64,000 nucleotides of DNA, taken from assembly GCA_963708245.1 (NCBI GenBank), contig OY970201.1:4588001-4652000 (forward strand), read 5' to 3'. The notes beneath the pieces were generated by a model. That model was not told the DNA's origin, searched no databases, and saw only the letters and a program-made list of their open reading frames with translations. Source of the DNA: CAVYXK01 sp963708245 (GTDB lineage: Bacteria; Pseudomonadota; Alphaproteobacteria; Acetobacterales; Acetobacteraceae). A program made the translations under genes and the position numbers. Positions 36,401 through 43,759 of this stretch are shown here, in pieces. Positions within the stretch are counted from its first letter, which is position 1; each line of letters starts with the position of its first letter.

Positions 36401-37931
36401 CGAGGAAGCCCATCTGATCGTCAATAATGATGTCGATTTCTGCTTGCGTACGCTCGAAGCCGGCCGGCGCGTGGTGGTCACGCCGCACGCCACGCTGCTG
36501 CATTACGAGCAGGCCAGCCGGGGTGGGATGCAGGACGTGTTCGATCGCTCGCGCTTTGCCCAGCGATGGCGGAAGCGCTTCGCTCTGGGCGATCCCTTCC
36601 ACAACCCGAACCTGTCGAAGCACCACGACGATTTCCGGCTAAACGAAGAGCCGGTGCGAATCGCCTATGGTGGGCATCCGCTGTTCGCGGCTGAGGAGAT
36701 CCGGCGCATCCTCGTCGTCAAGGTCGATCACATCGGCGACTTCATCCTCGCCCTGCCGGCAATTCGGCGGCTGAAGGAGCTCTTCCCGGCAGCGCACATC
36801 GACGTGTTGTCGAGCCCGACCACTGCTTCCCTCGCTGCGCTGGAGCCCAGCATCGACGGCATGATCCCGTTCGAGTTCTTCCACACGCGGTCCGCGCTGG
36901 GGCTGAAGACCGTGGGCAAGGAGGAGCTCGAAGCTTTGCGGAGCCAATTGGCGCCATATCGTTTTGATCTCGCCATAGACTTGCGCAAGCACCCGGAGAC
37001 GCGGCCGTTGCTGCGTGTCTCCGGTGCTCGCTACCTGGCAGGCTTCGACTATGCCGGACAGTTTGCCTGGCTCGACGTGGCGCTGGAATGGGAGGGCGAT
37101 CGGGGCCTGCAGCCCAAGCGGTATCACGTCAGCGATGATCTGCTGCATCTGGTCGATGCCGTCGGCATCAGCGCTGCCACCGACCGCGGCGCGCTTGCGG
37201 CACCCACGCTCGCCGCGCTGCGCGCGGCCGAGCCATTGCCCCAGGCGCTGACGCCACTGTTCGAGCGGCGCGTGGCCTGCGTGCATCCCGGCGCTGGCAA
37301 CGAGATGAAGCAATGGCCGGAGGAGCATTTCATCTCCCTCATCGAGCTTCTGGTGACGGAAGGCGGGGTCAACGTTGTGCTGGTCGGCGGCCCGGACGAG
37401 GCTGAGATCGGCGGGCGCATCCTGCCATCCCTGCGTCACCCGACGGCGATCCGCTCGGTAATCGGCGAACTCTCGCTGGCGGGGTTGACGGGGCTCTTGT
37501 CGCGCTGTGCGCTCTATGTCGGCAACGACAGCGGTCCTAAGCACATCGCCGCCGCGGTCGGAATTCCGACGGTGGGTATCCATTCCGGCACTGTCGATCC
37601 GACTGAGTGGGGACCGATGGGGCCGCAGGCCGTCGCCGTTGCCCGGCAGATGTCGTGCAGCCCCTGCTACCTGAACCGGCTTACGGACTGCGTGCGCGGA
37701 CTGGTCTGCATCCGACAGATTGATCCGGCGGTGGTGTTTGCGGTTTGCCGGCGGTTTTTGGATGGTACGGGAGTTCTCGCCGATCCCATTCCCCCAACCC
37801 GCTCCCGCAAAGCACCCGTCGCGGCAGGGGCTGGCGTTACCGCCGCTTCGCAGCCTCGTACCGCGCCCGGTTCTCGGCGTTCGGCGGATAAAGACCAGGC
37901 AGTTTCGCCCCCGCCTCGACCTCGCTCATGA
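33495..37931 (+). CDS. Giant multidomain glycosyltransferase: repeat modules + tandem GT2 + GT9
   Basis: The 1478-residue product has, in order, a beta-rich N-terminal region; three repeated modules recognised by GWAI/GWAL plus a LGxxRxDV-SGF pattern near residues 176, 300 and 427; a first GT2-like domain (about 535-770) with LLYADEF and KPDFSPDLLLATNYIG; a second GT2 domain (about 790-1060) with VSIIIPTCGAGGY and the DxD-like FLNDDIEIEQPDWL; and a GT9 heptosyltransferase-like domain (about 1070-1425) with VKVDHIGDFILALPAIRRL, VHPGAGNEMKQWP and YVGNDSGPKHIAAAVG. It probably builds several linkages of a surface polysaccharide; substrates are unknown. The last 50 or so residues are Pro/Arg/Ser-rich and run antisense into rraA. 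Confidence 0.87.
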   Translation: MPRVSGRPRQSDSTVKAARRTASPPTAAPKGRCRIEIPTSLRVVAIEARRELQVSGRVLATAPVDLVVLRERDGVAFRTHYPATAGRNLRYGFCYTLSRPAADADDTWSFDIIAQQHDGTMEQASFVVAHAAGATEAEVRSGPTVAEIALNDPLPPAIVHVERATLDPAGQLRVRGWAIALDPIAGVYVFSGADLLGEATLGLSREDIAAWRPEYPNAATSGFELSLGLAETDLQRALCVQAVAAGGHVHETVVVLEHIAQVPAAPLASAIAPSVNNRRDVRVFCDEAELSADGQLAVVGWAISATGISSVSVSLDGEALGEAELGLVRHDVGDEYVMIPMARHSGFRFVGRVPIVGVDERTLLLVARNGLGDTVELAVPVLRSEAPQPEPGPSADPAVAIRLQIDSPVIVEGIVSEPVSGRLTIDGWALCRSGVGRVEMHLNGRRLADAHHGLARQDVAQAFPDWPNSVRSGFAFHCPPRLLRNGAHVAEVVVIGAGGEHLARSFRFEVRKSDDDAERSPIRRRLPRVEADAYATAIAQSAMRPAFHLVLRHVGPFERVTFTATLELLREQIYLDWRLLVLLAKAGAAKAARNLLVDLAPDLIGRIDVIDRTAVAWPVSDGAAMSLFGFLSPGDVLGCDALAEITLEYARAPRAELLYADEFRVSPATGERERFYKPDFSPDLLLATNYIGRPWFATASLLDKVGATPASLVAEGEYDLILRCTEQAGAVSHVPMLLCERTAGRLDPPEAERRALASAAARRGFAAEVLPGAASESWRLRRSVPARGTVSIIIPTCGAGGYIQTCINTLRERTSYRDFEIVCIENIPEHLVERRAWLSEAADKILMTNEAFNWSRFNNMAATKARGEYLLFLNDDIEIEQPDWLDAMLEYAVQPEIGVVGARLLYPDRTVQHAGMFLAEFGVGRHAFRLATEDDPGYFGLALMPRNVTAVTGACMLMRREHFATLGGFEEAHLIVNNDVDFCLRTLEAGRRVVVTPHATLLHYEQASRGGMQDVFDRSRFAQRWRKRFALGDPFHNPNLSKHHDDFRLNEEPVRIAYGGHPLFAAEEIRRILVVKVDHIGDFILALPAIRRLKELFPAAHIDVLSSPTTASLAALEPSIDGMIPFEFFHTRSALGLKTVGKEELEALRSQLAPYRFDLAIDLRKHPETRPLLRVSGARYLAGFDYAGQFAWLDVALEWEGDRGLQPKRYHVSDDLLHLVDAVGISAATDRGALAAPTLAALRAAEPLPQALTPLFERRVACVHPGAGNEMKQWPEEHFISLIELLVTEGGVNVVLVGGPDEAEIGGRILPSLRHPTAIRSVIGELSLAGLTGLLSRCALYVGNDSGPKHIAAAVGIPTVGIHSGTVDPTEWGPMGPQAVAVARQMSCSPCYLNRLTDCVRGLVCIRQIDPAVVFAVCRRFLDGTGVLADPIPPTRSRKAPVAAGAGVTAASQPRTAPGSRRSADKDQAVSPPPRPRS

Positions 37932-38538
37932 TCCACGCTTCCAGCCGCTCCTGCTCGGGACCCGCGGTAGCCACCATCTCCGCCAGCGCGGCGGGGATCA
38001 GCACGGCGCCATCGGTATCGACCAGTATGAAATCGCCAGGAAATACCGCCACGCCGCCACAGCCGATCGGCTCTTGCCAGTTCACGAAGGTCAATCCGGC
38101 CACCGAAGGCGGCGCGGCGGCCCCTTGGCACCAGACTGGCAATCCGGTGCCGAGCACGCCCGCCACATCGCGCACCACGCCATCCGTCACCAACGCCGCC
38201 ACGCCGCGCTTCTTCATGCGCGCGCAGAGGATGTCGCCGAAGATCCCGGCATCGGTGATGCCCATCGCATCCACCACGGCGATGCATCCTTCCGGCATGT
38301 CCTCGATCGCAGCACGGGTCGAACGCGGGGAAGACCACGATTCCGGCGTGGCCAAGTCCTCGCGGGCCGGGATGAAGCGCAGGGTGAAGGCACGGCCGGC
38401 GATGCGTGGCTGGTCGGACCGTAGCGGTCGCGTGCCGCGCATCCAGACGTTGCGCAGCCCCTGCTTCAGCAGGATTGTGGTGATGGTGGCGGACGAAACC
38501 TGCTGAAGCGTCTCGATGATGGCGCGGTCATCCGGCAT
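37837..38538 (-). CDS. RraA-family protein (aldolase/decarboxylase-like)
   Basis: The 233-residue protein carries the RraA/HMG-aldolase fold signature: VVDAMGITDAGIFGDILCARMKKRG near 88 and ALVTDGVVRDVAGVLGTGLPVW near 115, including the DGxxRD motif that binds the divalent metal. Related enzymes are 4-hydroxy-4-methyl-2-oxoglutarate aldolases and oxaloacetate decarboxylases; E. coli RraA binds RNase E but the longer forms like this are usually enzymes. The start at 38538 overlaps the end of the doc gene by 11 nt, so translation is probably coupled. The 3' end overlaps the glycosyltransferase gene by 95 nt on the opposite strand. Confidence 0.87.
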   Translation of the reverse strand: MPDDRAIIETLQQVSSATITTILLKQGLRNVWMRGTRPLRSDQPRIAGRAFTLRFIPAREDLATPESWSSPRSTRAAIEDMPEGCIAVVDAMGITDAGIFGDILCARMKKRGVAALVTDGVVRDVAGVLGTGLPVWCQGAAAPPSVAGLTFVNWQEPIGCGGVAVFPGDFILVDTDGAVLIPAALAEMVATAGPEQERLEAWIMSEVEAGAKLPGLYPPNAENRARYEAAKRR

Positions 38539-38926
38539 CTATCTCTCCTTGAGGTTCTGCATGAGCCCGGACCCAATTGGTAAATTCCTCGTCGGACACA
38601 TCGCCGGCTGCCATGCGCAGCATGATGACCACCGCATCAACTTCTGACGCTTCGAGCTCCATCCCTTTCAGTGCCAGGAACAGCACCAGCGCACCGAACG
38701 CCGCTCGCTTGTTGCCGTCGACAAACGGGTGGTTGCGCGCGATCGCGATCGCGTAGAGCGCCGCAAGTTCGGGAATGTCTGGATCGCCGTACCCGCCGCG
38801 ATTCAGCGGCCGTGCCAGAGCGCTTTCAAGCAAACCTTCGTCACGCACCCCGGTAGCGCCGCCATGTTGCGCAAGTAGCTCATCGTGAATGGCAAGGACG
38901 ATCCGGCGGTCGAGCCAGACCGTCAC
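38528..38926 (-). CDS. doc: Doc-type toxin of a type II toxin-antitoxin pair (Fic/Doc family)
   Basis: The 132-residue protein contains the Fic/Doc core IARNHPFVDGNKRAAFGAL near residue 63, with the catalytic His and phosphate-binding GN(K/R)R of Doc. Phage P1 Doc phosphorylates EF-Tu; activity here is inferred from family. Its start overlaps the AbrB-type antitoxin stop by 4 nt (ATGA), the standard coupled arrangement. At the other end it overlaps rraA by 11 nt. Confidence 0.9.
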   Translation of the reverse strand: MTVWLDRRIVLAIHDELLAQHGGATGVRDEGLLESALARPLNRGGYGDPDIPELAALYAIAIARNHPFVDGNKRAAFGALVLFLALKGMELEASEVDAVVIMLRMAAGDVSDEEFTNWVRAHAEPQGEIDAG

Positions 38927-39147
38927 TTGGCAAGCTCACGAAGGACATTGCGCCACTTCTTCATCAGGCGCCGGGCCACTTTCATCTGCGCCTCGAACTC
39001 GGCATCAGCCGTGGTCAACCGCAGCCCGTCCGGCGTCTCCACCGCATAAAGCGTGTCGCCCTTCTGCACTCCGAGCCGCGCCAGCAGCTCCTTTGGCAGC
39101 ACCACACCAACCGAATTGCCGATTCCGGTCAGCTTCAAAGCCGTCAT
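38923..39147 (-). CDS. AbrB/MazE/SpoVT-family antitoxin
   Basis: The 74-residue product has the swapped-hairpin AbrB fold at its N terminus (LKLTGIGNSVGVVLPKELLARLGVQKGDTLY), followed by a basic C-terminal helix (MKVARRLMKKWRNVL) that would bind the toxin. It is the antitoxin of the overlapping doc gene and a likely autorepressor. P1 Doc is usually paired with Phd; here the partner is AbrB-type. It lies 44 bp downstream of hslU on the same strand. Confidence 0.88.
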   Translation of the reverse strand: MTALKLTGIGNSVGVVLPKELLARLGVQKGDTLYAVETPDGLRLTTADAEFEAQMKVARRLMKKWRNVLRELAK

Positions 39148-39191
39148 GGCCCACCTCCGATCCTGGTCATAACACAGGTTCGAACGACCGG

Positions 39192-40514
39192 CTACAGGAT
39201 GAAGCGGCTCAAATCGCCCTTCTGCGCCAGCGGGGCCACGCGCTCATTCACATAGGCGGCATCCACCGTGATCGTCTCGCCAGCCCGGTCCGTAGCGGTG
39301 AAGCTGATCTCGTCCAGCAGCCGCTCCAGCACCGTGTGCAGCCGGCGGGCGCCGATATTCTCCACCCGCTCGTTGATGTCGGCGGCCAGCTCGGCAAGAG
39401 CGTCGATGGCATCGTCGGTGAACTTCAGCGTGACGGACTCGGTGCCCAGCAGCGCCGCGTACTGCTTGATCAGCGAGTGCTCGGGCTCGGTCAGGATGCG
39501 CCGCAAATCCTCGCGCGACAGCGGTGACAGCTCGACGCGGATCGGCAGTCGGCCCTGCAATTCCGGCAGTAGGTCCGACGGCTTCGCGAGGTGGAAGGCG
39601 CCGGACGCAATAAACAGCACGTGATCCGTCTTTACCGGCCCGTACTTGGTGTTGACCGTCGTACCCTCGATCAACGGCAGCAGGTCCCGCTGCACGCCCT
39701 CGCGCGACACGTCGCCCCCGCGGAACCCACCTTCGATGGTGCGGGCACAGATCTTGTCGATCTCATCGACGAAGACGATGCCGTTGTTCTCGGCGTGCGC
39801 CACCGCGTCCTTGGCCAGCCGGTCGTTATCGAGCAAACGGTCGGCCTCTTCGCGTTGCAGTGCCTCGCGTGCCGCCGCCACCGTCATGCGGCGCTGCTGC
39901 GGCTGCCGGCCGAACATGCCCTTCATCATTTCGGTGAGGTTGATCATCTGGCCAGGCGGCATGCCGGGTATATCGAGCTGGCCGATCGGCAGCCCAGAGG
40001 GCGGCTCGCTCACCGCTACCTCGACCTCCTTGTTCTCGAACTCGCCGTTGCGCAGCATGCGGCGGAACTTGGAACGTGTGTCGGCCGCTGCGCCTTCGCC
40101 GACCAGGGCGCTGATCAGGCGTTCTTCCGCAGCGAGCTCCGCCTTGGCCTGCACCTCCTTGCGGGAGGCGTCGCGCAGCATCACCAGGCTCGCCTCGACA
40201 AGGTCGCGGACGATGCTTTCGACGTCGCGGCCGACATAGCCGACCTCGGTGAACTTGGTGGCCTCAACCTTCAGGAACGGCGCCTGCGCCAACTTGGCGA
40301 GCCGGCGCGCGATCTCCGTCTTGCCACAGCCGGTGGGGCCGATCATCAGAATGTTCTTCGGCACCACTTCTTCGCGCATCCCCTCCGGCAGGCGCTGGCG
40401 GCGCCACCGGTTGCGCAGCGCAACGGCAACGGCGCGCTTGGCGTCATCCTGGCCGACAATGAAGCGGTCGAGCTCGGAGACGATCTCTCTTGGAGAATAG
40501 GTCGGAACTTCCAT
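39192..40514 (-). CDS. hslU: HslU, ATPase subunit of the HslVU protease
   Basis: The 440-residue AAA+ protein starts MEVPTYSPREIVSELDRFIVGQ and has the family blocks in order: Walker A NILMIGPTGCGKTEIARRLA near 55, EATKFTEVGYVGRDVESIVRD near 83, the inserted I domain (about 110-235), Walker B GIVFVDEIDKI near 248, and sensor/C-terminal GARRLHTVLERLLDE near 392. The C terminus ends in Phe-Ile-Leu, which inserts into HslV. It unfolds substrates for HslV. Its start codon shares one base with the hslV stop (TGATG). Confidence 0.95.
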   Translation of the reverse strand: MEVPTYSPREIVSELDRFIVGQDDAKRAVAVALRNRWRRQRLPEGMREEVVPKNILMIGPTGCGKTEIARRLAKLAQAPFLKVEATKFTEVGYVGRDVESIVRDLVEASLVMLRDASRKEVQAKAELAAEERLISALVGEGAAADTRSKFRRMLRNGEFENKEVEVAVSEPPSGLPIGQLDIPGMPPGQMINLTEMMKGMFGRQPQQRRMTVAAAREALQREEADRLLDNDRLAKDAVAHAENNGIVFVDEIDKICARTIEGGFRGGDVSREGVQRDLLPLIEGTTVNTKYGPVKTDHVLFIASGAFHLAKPSDLLPELQGRLPIRVELSPLSREDLRRILTEPEHSLIKQYAALLGTESVTLKFTDDAIDALAELAADINERVENIGARRLHTVLERLLDEISFTATDRAGETITVDAAYVNERVAPLAQKGDLSRFIL

Positions 40515-41080
40515 CAGATGGTCTCAACAATCACGTTGTCATTGGTATAGATGCAGATTTCCGCGGCGATGTGCATCGCCCGGCGAGCGATCTCTTCCGC
40601 CGAAAGGCCATCCACCTCCATCAGCGCCCGCGCCGCCGCCAGCGCATAGTTGCCGCCGGAACCGATCGCGATTACGCCGCCCTCCGGTTCCAGCACGTCG
40701 CCGTTGCCGGTCAGCGTGAAGCTGCGGTCCTTGTCGGCAACCGCCATCATCGCCTCCAGCCGGCGCAGGTAGCGATCGGTGCGCCAGTCCTTGGCGAGTT
40801 CCACGCACGCGCGCTCGAGCTGGTTGGGGAAACGCTCGAGCTTGGATTCGAGCCGCTCGAGCAGTGTGAAAGCATCGGCGGTTGCCCCGGCGAAGCCGGC
40901 CAGAATCGAGCCGGAGGGGCCGATCCGACGCACCTTGCGCGCGTTCCCTTTGACCACGGTCTGGCCCAGGCTCACCTGGCCGTCGCCGGCCATGGCCACG
41001 TGCCCGTCGCGCCGGACGCACAGGATCGTGGTCCCGTGCCAGCCCACCGGATCACGCAGAGTAAACGGTGTGTGTTGCAT
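40514..41080 (-). CDS. hslV: HslV, proteolytic subunit of the HslVU protease
   Basis: The 188-residue product contains VGWHGTTILCVRRDGHVAMAGDGQVSLGQ, where the Thr after HG is the N-terminal nucleophile exposed on processing, as in other alphaproteobacterial HslV proteins with a short propeptide. Further conserved blocks are GFAGATADAFTLLERLE near 63 and GSGGNYALAAARALM near 138. ATG at 41080 leaves a propeptide of about 15 residues; a longer frame back to 41191 has no family match. With hslU it forms a stress-induced ATP-dependent protease. Confidence 0.94.
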   Translation of the reverse strand: MQHTPFTLRDPVGWHGTTILCVRRDGHVAMAGDGQVSLGQTVVKGNARKVRRIGPSGSILAGFAGATADAFTLLERLESKLERFPNQLERACVELAKDWRTDRYLRRLEAMMAVADKDRSFTLTGNGDVLEPEGGVIAIGSGGNYALAAARALMEVDGLSAEEIARRAMHIAAEICIYTNDNVIVETI

Positions 41081-41229
41081 TTGTGCCGCTAGATGGCACG
41101 CCGGATGCGCATCAACAAGGACCGGCGGCCGGGCGGCAAACCCCTTGACGCAACGCGATGCACCAGTACTGCATGGCCGGAATGACCGCACGGCAGGTCG
41201 CCGGCGACTGCATCGAGGGAGGATGATCG

Positions 41230-42603
41230 ATGGCCATCTCAGCGGCTGATCTCGCGGCGCGGCTCGACCGCCTGCCCACCAGTCGCCATATCTGGCGTTT
41301 GATCCTGCTGATCTCGCTCGGCGCCTGCTTCGAGCTGTACGACCTCTTCCTGACCGCCTATATCGTGCCTGGAATGAACGCTCAGGGGCTGTTCAGCGAT
41401 GCCTCGCTGGGCCCGTTCAGCGTGCTGAAGTCGATCAACGCACCCGGTGCCGGCACCTTCGTCTTCGCTCTTTTCGCCGGCCTGTTCGTCGGCACGATCA
41501 TCTTCGGATGGATCCCGGATGCCTATGGGCGGCGCAGGATCTTCACCTTCTCGCTGTTGTGGTACTCGGTCAGCACGCTGATCATGGCGTTCATGCCGAC
41601 CGGCTTCTGGATCAACATCTGGCGCTTCATCGCCGGCATCGGAATCGGTGTCGAGCTAGTAACGATCGACACCTATGTCTCGGAGCTGATCCCACGCGGC
41701 CAACGCGGTCGGGCGTTCGCCTTTAGCCAGTTCGTCGGCTTCTGCGCGGTACCGGTCGTCGCGCTACTTGCATGGCTGGTCGGCGTGCAGAACTGGCGTT
41801 GGGTGGTCGTCATCGGCTCGATCGGCGCGGTGTTCGTCTGGTGGCTGCGGCGTGGCCTGCCGGAATCGCCACGTTGGCTCGCCCGTGTCGGTCGGCTGGC
41901 AGAGGCAGAGAGGGTGGTGAGCGACATCGAGGCCAGGGTTCAGGCCGATACAGGGCCCTTGCCGCCGATTGGCGTCGCGATCGCCGAAGAGGGGGACGCA
42001 ACCTTCTCCGAGATGTGGCACTCGCCCTATCGCGGCCGAGCGATCATGCTGTCGATTTTCAACTTCTTCCAGACCTTCGGCTATTACGGCTTCGCGGCCT
42101 GGGTGCCGACGCTGCTGATTGCCAAGGGTATCACCGTCACCCGCAGCTTGGAGTTTGCGTTTATCATCGCCATCGCCAACCCGGTCGGCCCTTTGCTCGG
42201 GATGCTGGTGGCCGACCGGATGGAGCGCAAGTTGCAGATCGTCTGCGCCGCGATCGGCATCGGCGTGTTCGGCATGCTATTCGCGCAGCAGACTGCGGAG
42301 GCCGCGCTGATCGTGCTCGGGGTGCTGATCACGCTGTCCAACAATTGGCTGTCGTTCGCCTTCCACAACTATCAGGCTGAGGTGTTCCCCACGCGCATCC
42401 GCTCGCGCGCGATCGGGTTTGTCTATGCCTGGAGTCGGCTGTCGGCCGCGCTTTCAGGCCTTGCGATCGCGTTCTTCCTCGGGTTGGGCGGCGCCACCGC
42501 GGTGTTCGGGTTCATCGCCGTGGCGATGCTGATCGTGGTGATCGTGATCGGCGGATTCGGCCCACGCACCCGTGGCCTCGCACTGGAAGCGATCTCCGGA
42601 TAG
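41230..42603 (+). CDS. MFS transporter, metabolite:H+ symporter type
   Basis: The 457-residue protein has twelve predicted helices in two six-helix halves and the MFS loop motif FGWIPDAYGRRRIFTF near residue 95, repeated as GMLVADRMERKLQ near 325. PESPRWLARVGRLAEAERVV near 215 is typical of the sugar-porter/aromatic-acid symporter subgroup. The substrate is unknown. It starts 149 bp from the hslV start in divergent orientation and is followed 37 bp later by gshB; a functional link with glutathione is not evident. Confidence 0.88.
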   Translation: MAISAADLAARLDRLPTSRHIWRLILLISLGACFELYDLFLTAYIVPGMNAQGLFSDASLGPFSVLKSINAPGAGTFVFALFAGLFVGTIIFGWIPDAYGRRRIFTFSLLWYSVSTLIMAFMPTGFWINIWRFIAGIGIGVELVTIDTYVSELIPRGQRGRAFAFSQFVGFCAVPVVALLAWLVGVQNWRWVVVIGSIGAVFVWWLRRGLPESPRWLARVGRLAEAERVVSDIEARVQADTGPLPPIGVAIAEEGDATFSEMWHSPYRGRAIMLSIFNFFQTFGYYGFAAWVPTLLIAKGITVTRSLEFAFIIAIANPVGPLLGMLVADRMERKLQIVCAAIGIGVFGMLFAQQTAEAALIVLGVLITLSNNWLSFAFHNYQAEVFPTRIRSRAIGFVYAWSRLSAALSGLAIAFFLGLGGATAVFGFIAVAMLIVVIVIGGFGPRTRGLALEAISG

Positions 42604-42640
42604 GATTGCAGGCCTCTTTCTCGCCTCAAAGGGAGTTGCC

Positions 42641-43621
42641 ATGCCGCTGAAAGTCGCGGTCCAAATGGACCCGATCGAGGGCATCAACATCGACGCCGAC
42701 TCCACCTTCCCGCTCATGCTGGAGGCGCAGGCTCGCGGCCATGCGCTGTGGCACTACGAAGTTCGGCACATGTCCTTGCGCGAGGGCGGCTCGCGTCCGG
42801 GGGGCGGACGGCCGAAGCGCCTGTTCGCCCGCGCGCGCCGGGTGACGGTGCAACGGGAACGCGGCGCCCATTACCGGTTTGGCGAGCCGGCGCTCCTCGA
42901 TCTGGGCAGCATGGACGTGGTGCTGATGCGCCAGGACCCGCCGTTCGACATGGCCTATATCACTGCGACCCATCTTTTGGAGCACATCCACCCGCGCACG
43001 CTCGTGGTGAATGACCCCGCCGCGGTGCGCAACGCACCGGAGAAGATCCTGGTCACGCATTTCCCGGAGCTGATGCCGCCCACCATGATCACCTGGGACC
43101 TGGAGGCGATCCGTTCGTTTCGCGCCGAGCACAAGGACATTATGGTGAAACCGCTGTTCGGCAATGGCGGCGCCGGCGTGTTCCGCATCAAGCCGGACGA
43201 CGAGAACCTCGCAGCGCTGTTGGAGATGCATTTCGCCCGCTCGCGTGAGCCTTTGATGTTCCAGCGCTACGAGCCCGCCGTGCGGCGTGGCGACAAGCGG
43301 ATCATCCTGGTGGACGGCGAACCGATGGGCGCGATCAATCGCGTCCCGGCGGTCGGCGAAGCGCGATCGAACATGCACGTCGGCGGTCGCCCGGAGAAAT
43401 CCGAGTTGACGGCGCGCGACCGAGAGATCTGCGCGGCGATTGGGCCGACCTTGCGCGAACAGGGCATGATCTTCGTTGGCATCGACGTGATCGGCGACTG
43501 GCTTACTGAGATCAATGTCACATCGCCCACCGGCATCCAGGAGATTGCCCGTTTCGACGGCGTGCACTTGGAGCAGGCTATCTGGGACCGGATTGAGGCA
43601 AAGGTGGCGGCGTCGGTATAG
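42641..43621 (+). CDS. gshB: Glutathione synthase
   Basis: The 326-residue ATP-grasp protein begins MPLKVAVQMDPIEGINIDAD, the conserved GshB opening. Other signatures are VLMRQDPPFDMAYITATHLLE near 91, VVNDPAAVRNAPEKILVTHF near 117, KPLFGNGGAGVFRI near 170 (ATP binding) and INVTSPTGIQEIARFDG near 291. It joins gamma-glutamylcysteine and glycine in the last step of glutathione synthesis. ATG at 42641 follows AAAGGGAG at good distance; an upstream in-frame ATG overlaps the MFS gene and is rejected. Confidence 0.94.
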   Translation: MPLKVAVQMDPIEGINIDADSTFPLMLEAQARGHALWHYEVRHMSLREGGSRPGGGRPKRLFARARRVTVQRERGAHYRFGEPALLDLGSMDVVLMRQDPPFDMAYITATHLLEHIHPRTLVVNDPAAVRNAPEKILVTHFPELMPPTMITWDLEAIRSFRAEHKDIMVKPLFGNGGAGVFRIKPDDENLAALLEMHFARSREPLMFQRYEPAVRRGDKRIILVDGEPMGAINRVPAVGEARSNMHVGGRPEKSELTARDREICAAIGPTLREQGMIFVGIDVIGDWLTEINVTSPTGIQEIARFDGVHLEQAIWDRIEAKVAASV

Positions 43622-43759
43622 AGCGCGCCTTCGACTGCGGCCGGTTTGCATGACCCGAATTTAATCTCCCCGATCCACGCCCTCCCATACCCTGCGCCGC
43701 AACGACCGCCCCAAGCGCGGCGCTAGTCGCGGACGGGCGGCTGGAACAGGGAGAGAAAC

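Noticed and set aside
39170..39191. tRNA-like GGTTCGAAC segment between hslU and the antitoxin
   Set aside because: No acceptor or anticodon stem can be drawn around it in the 44-bp gap; it is a chance T-loop-like match.
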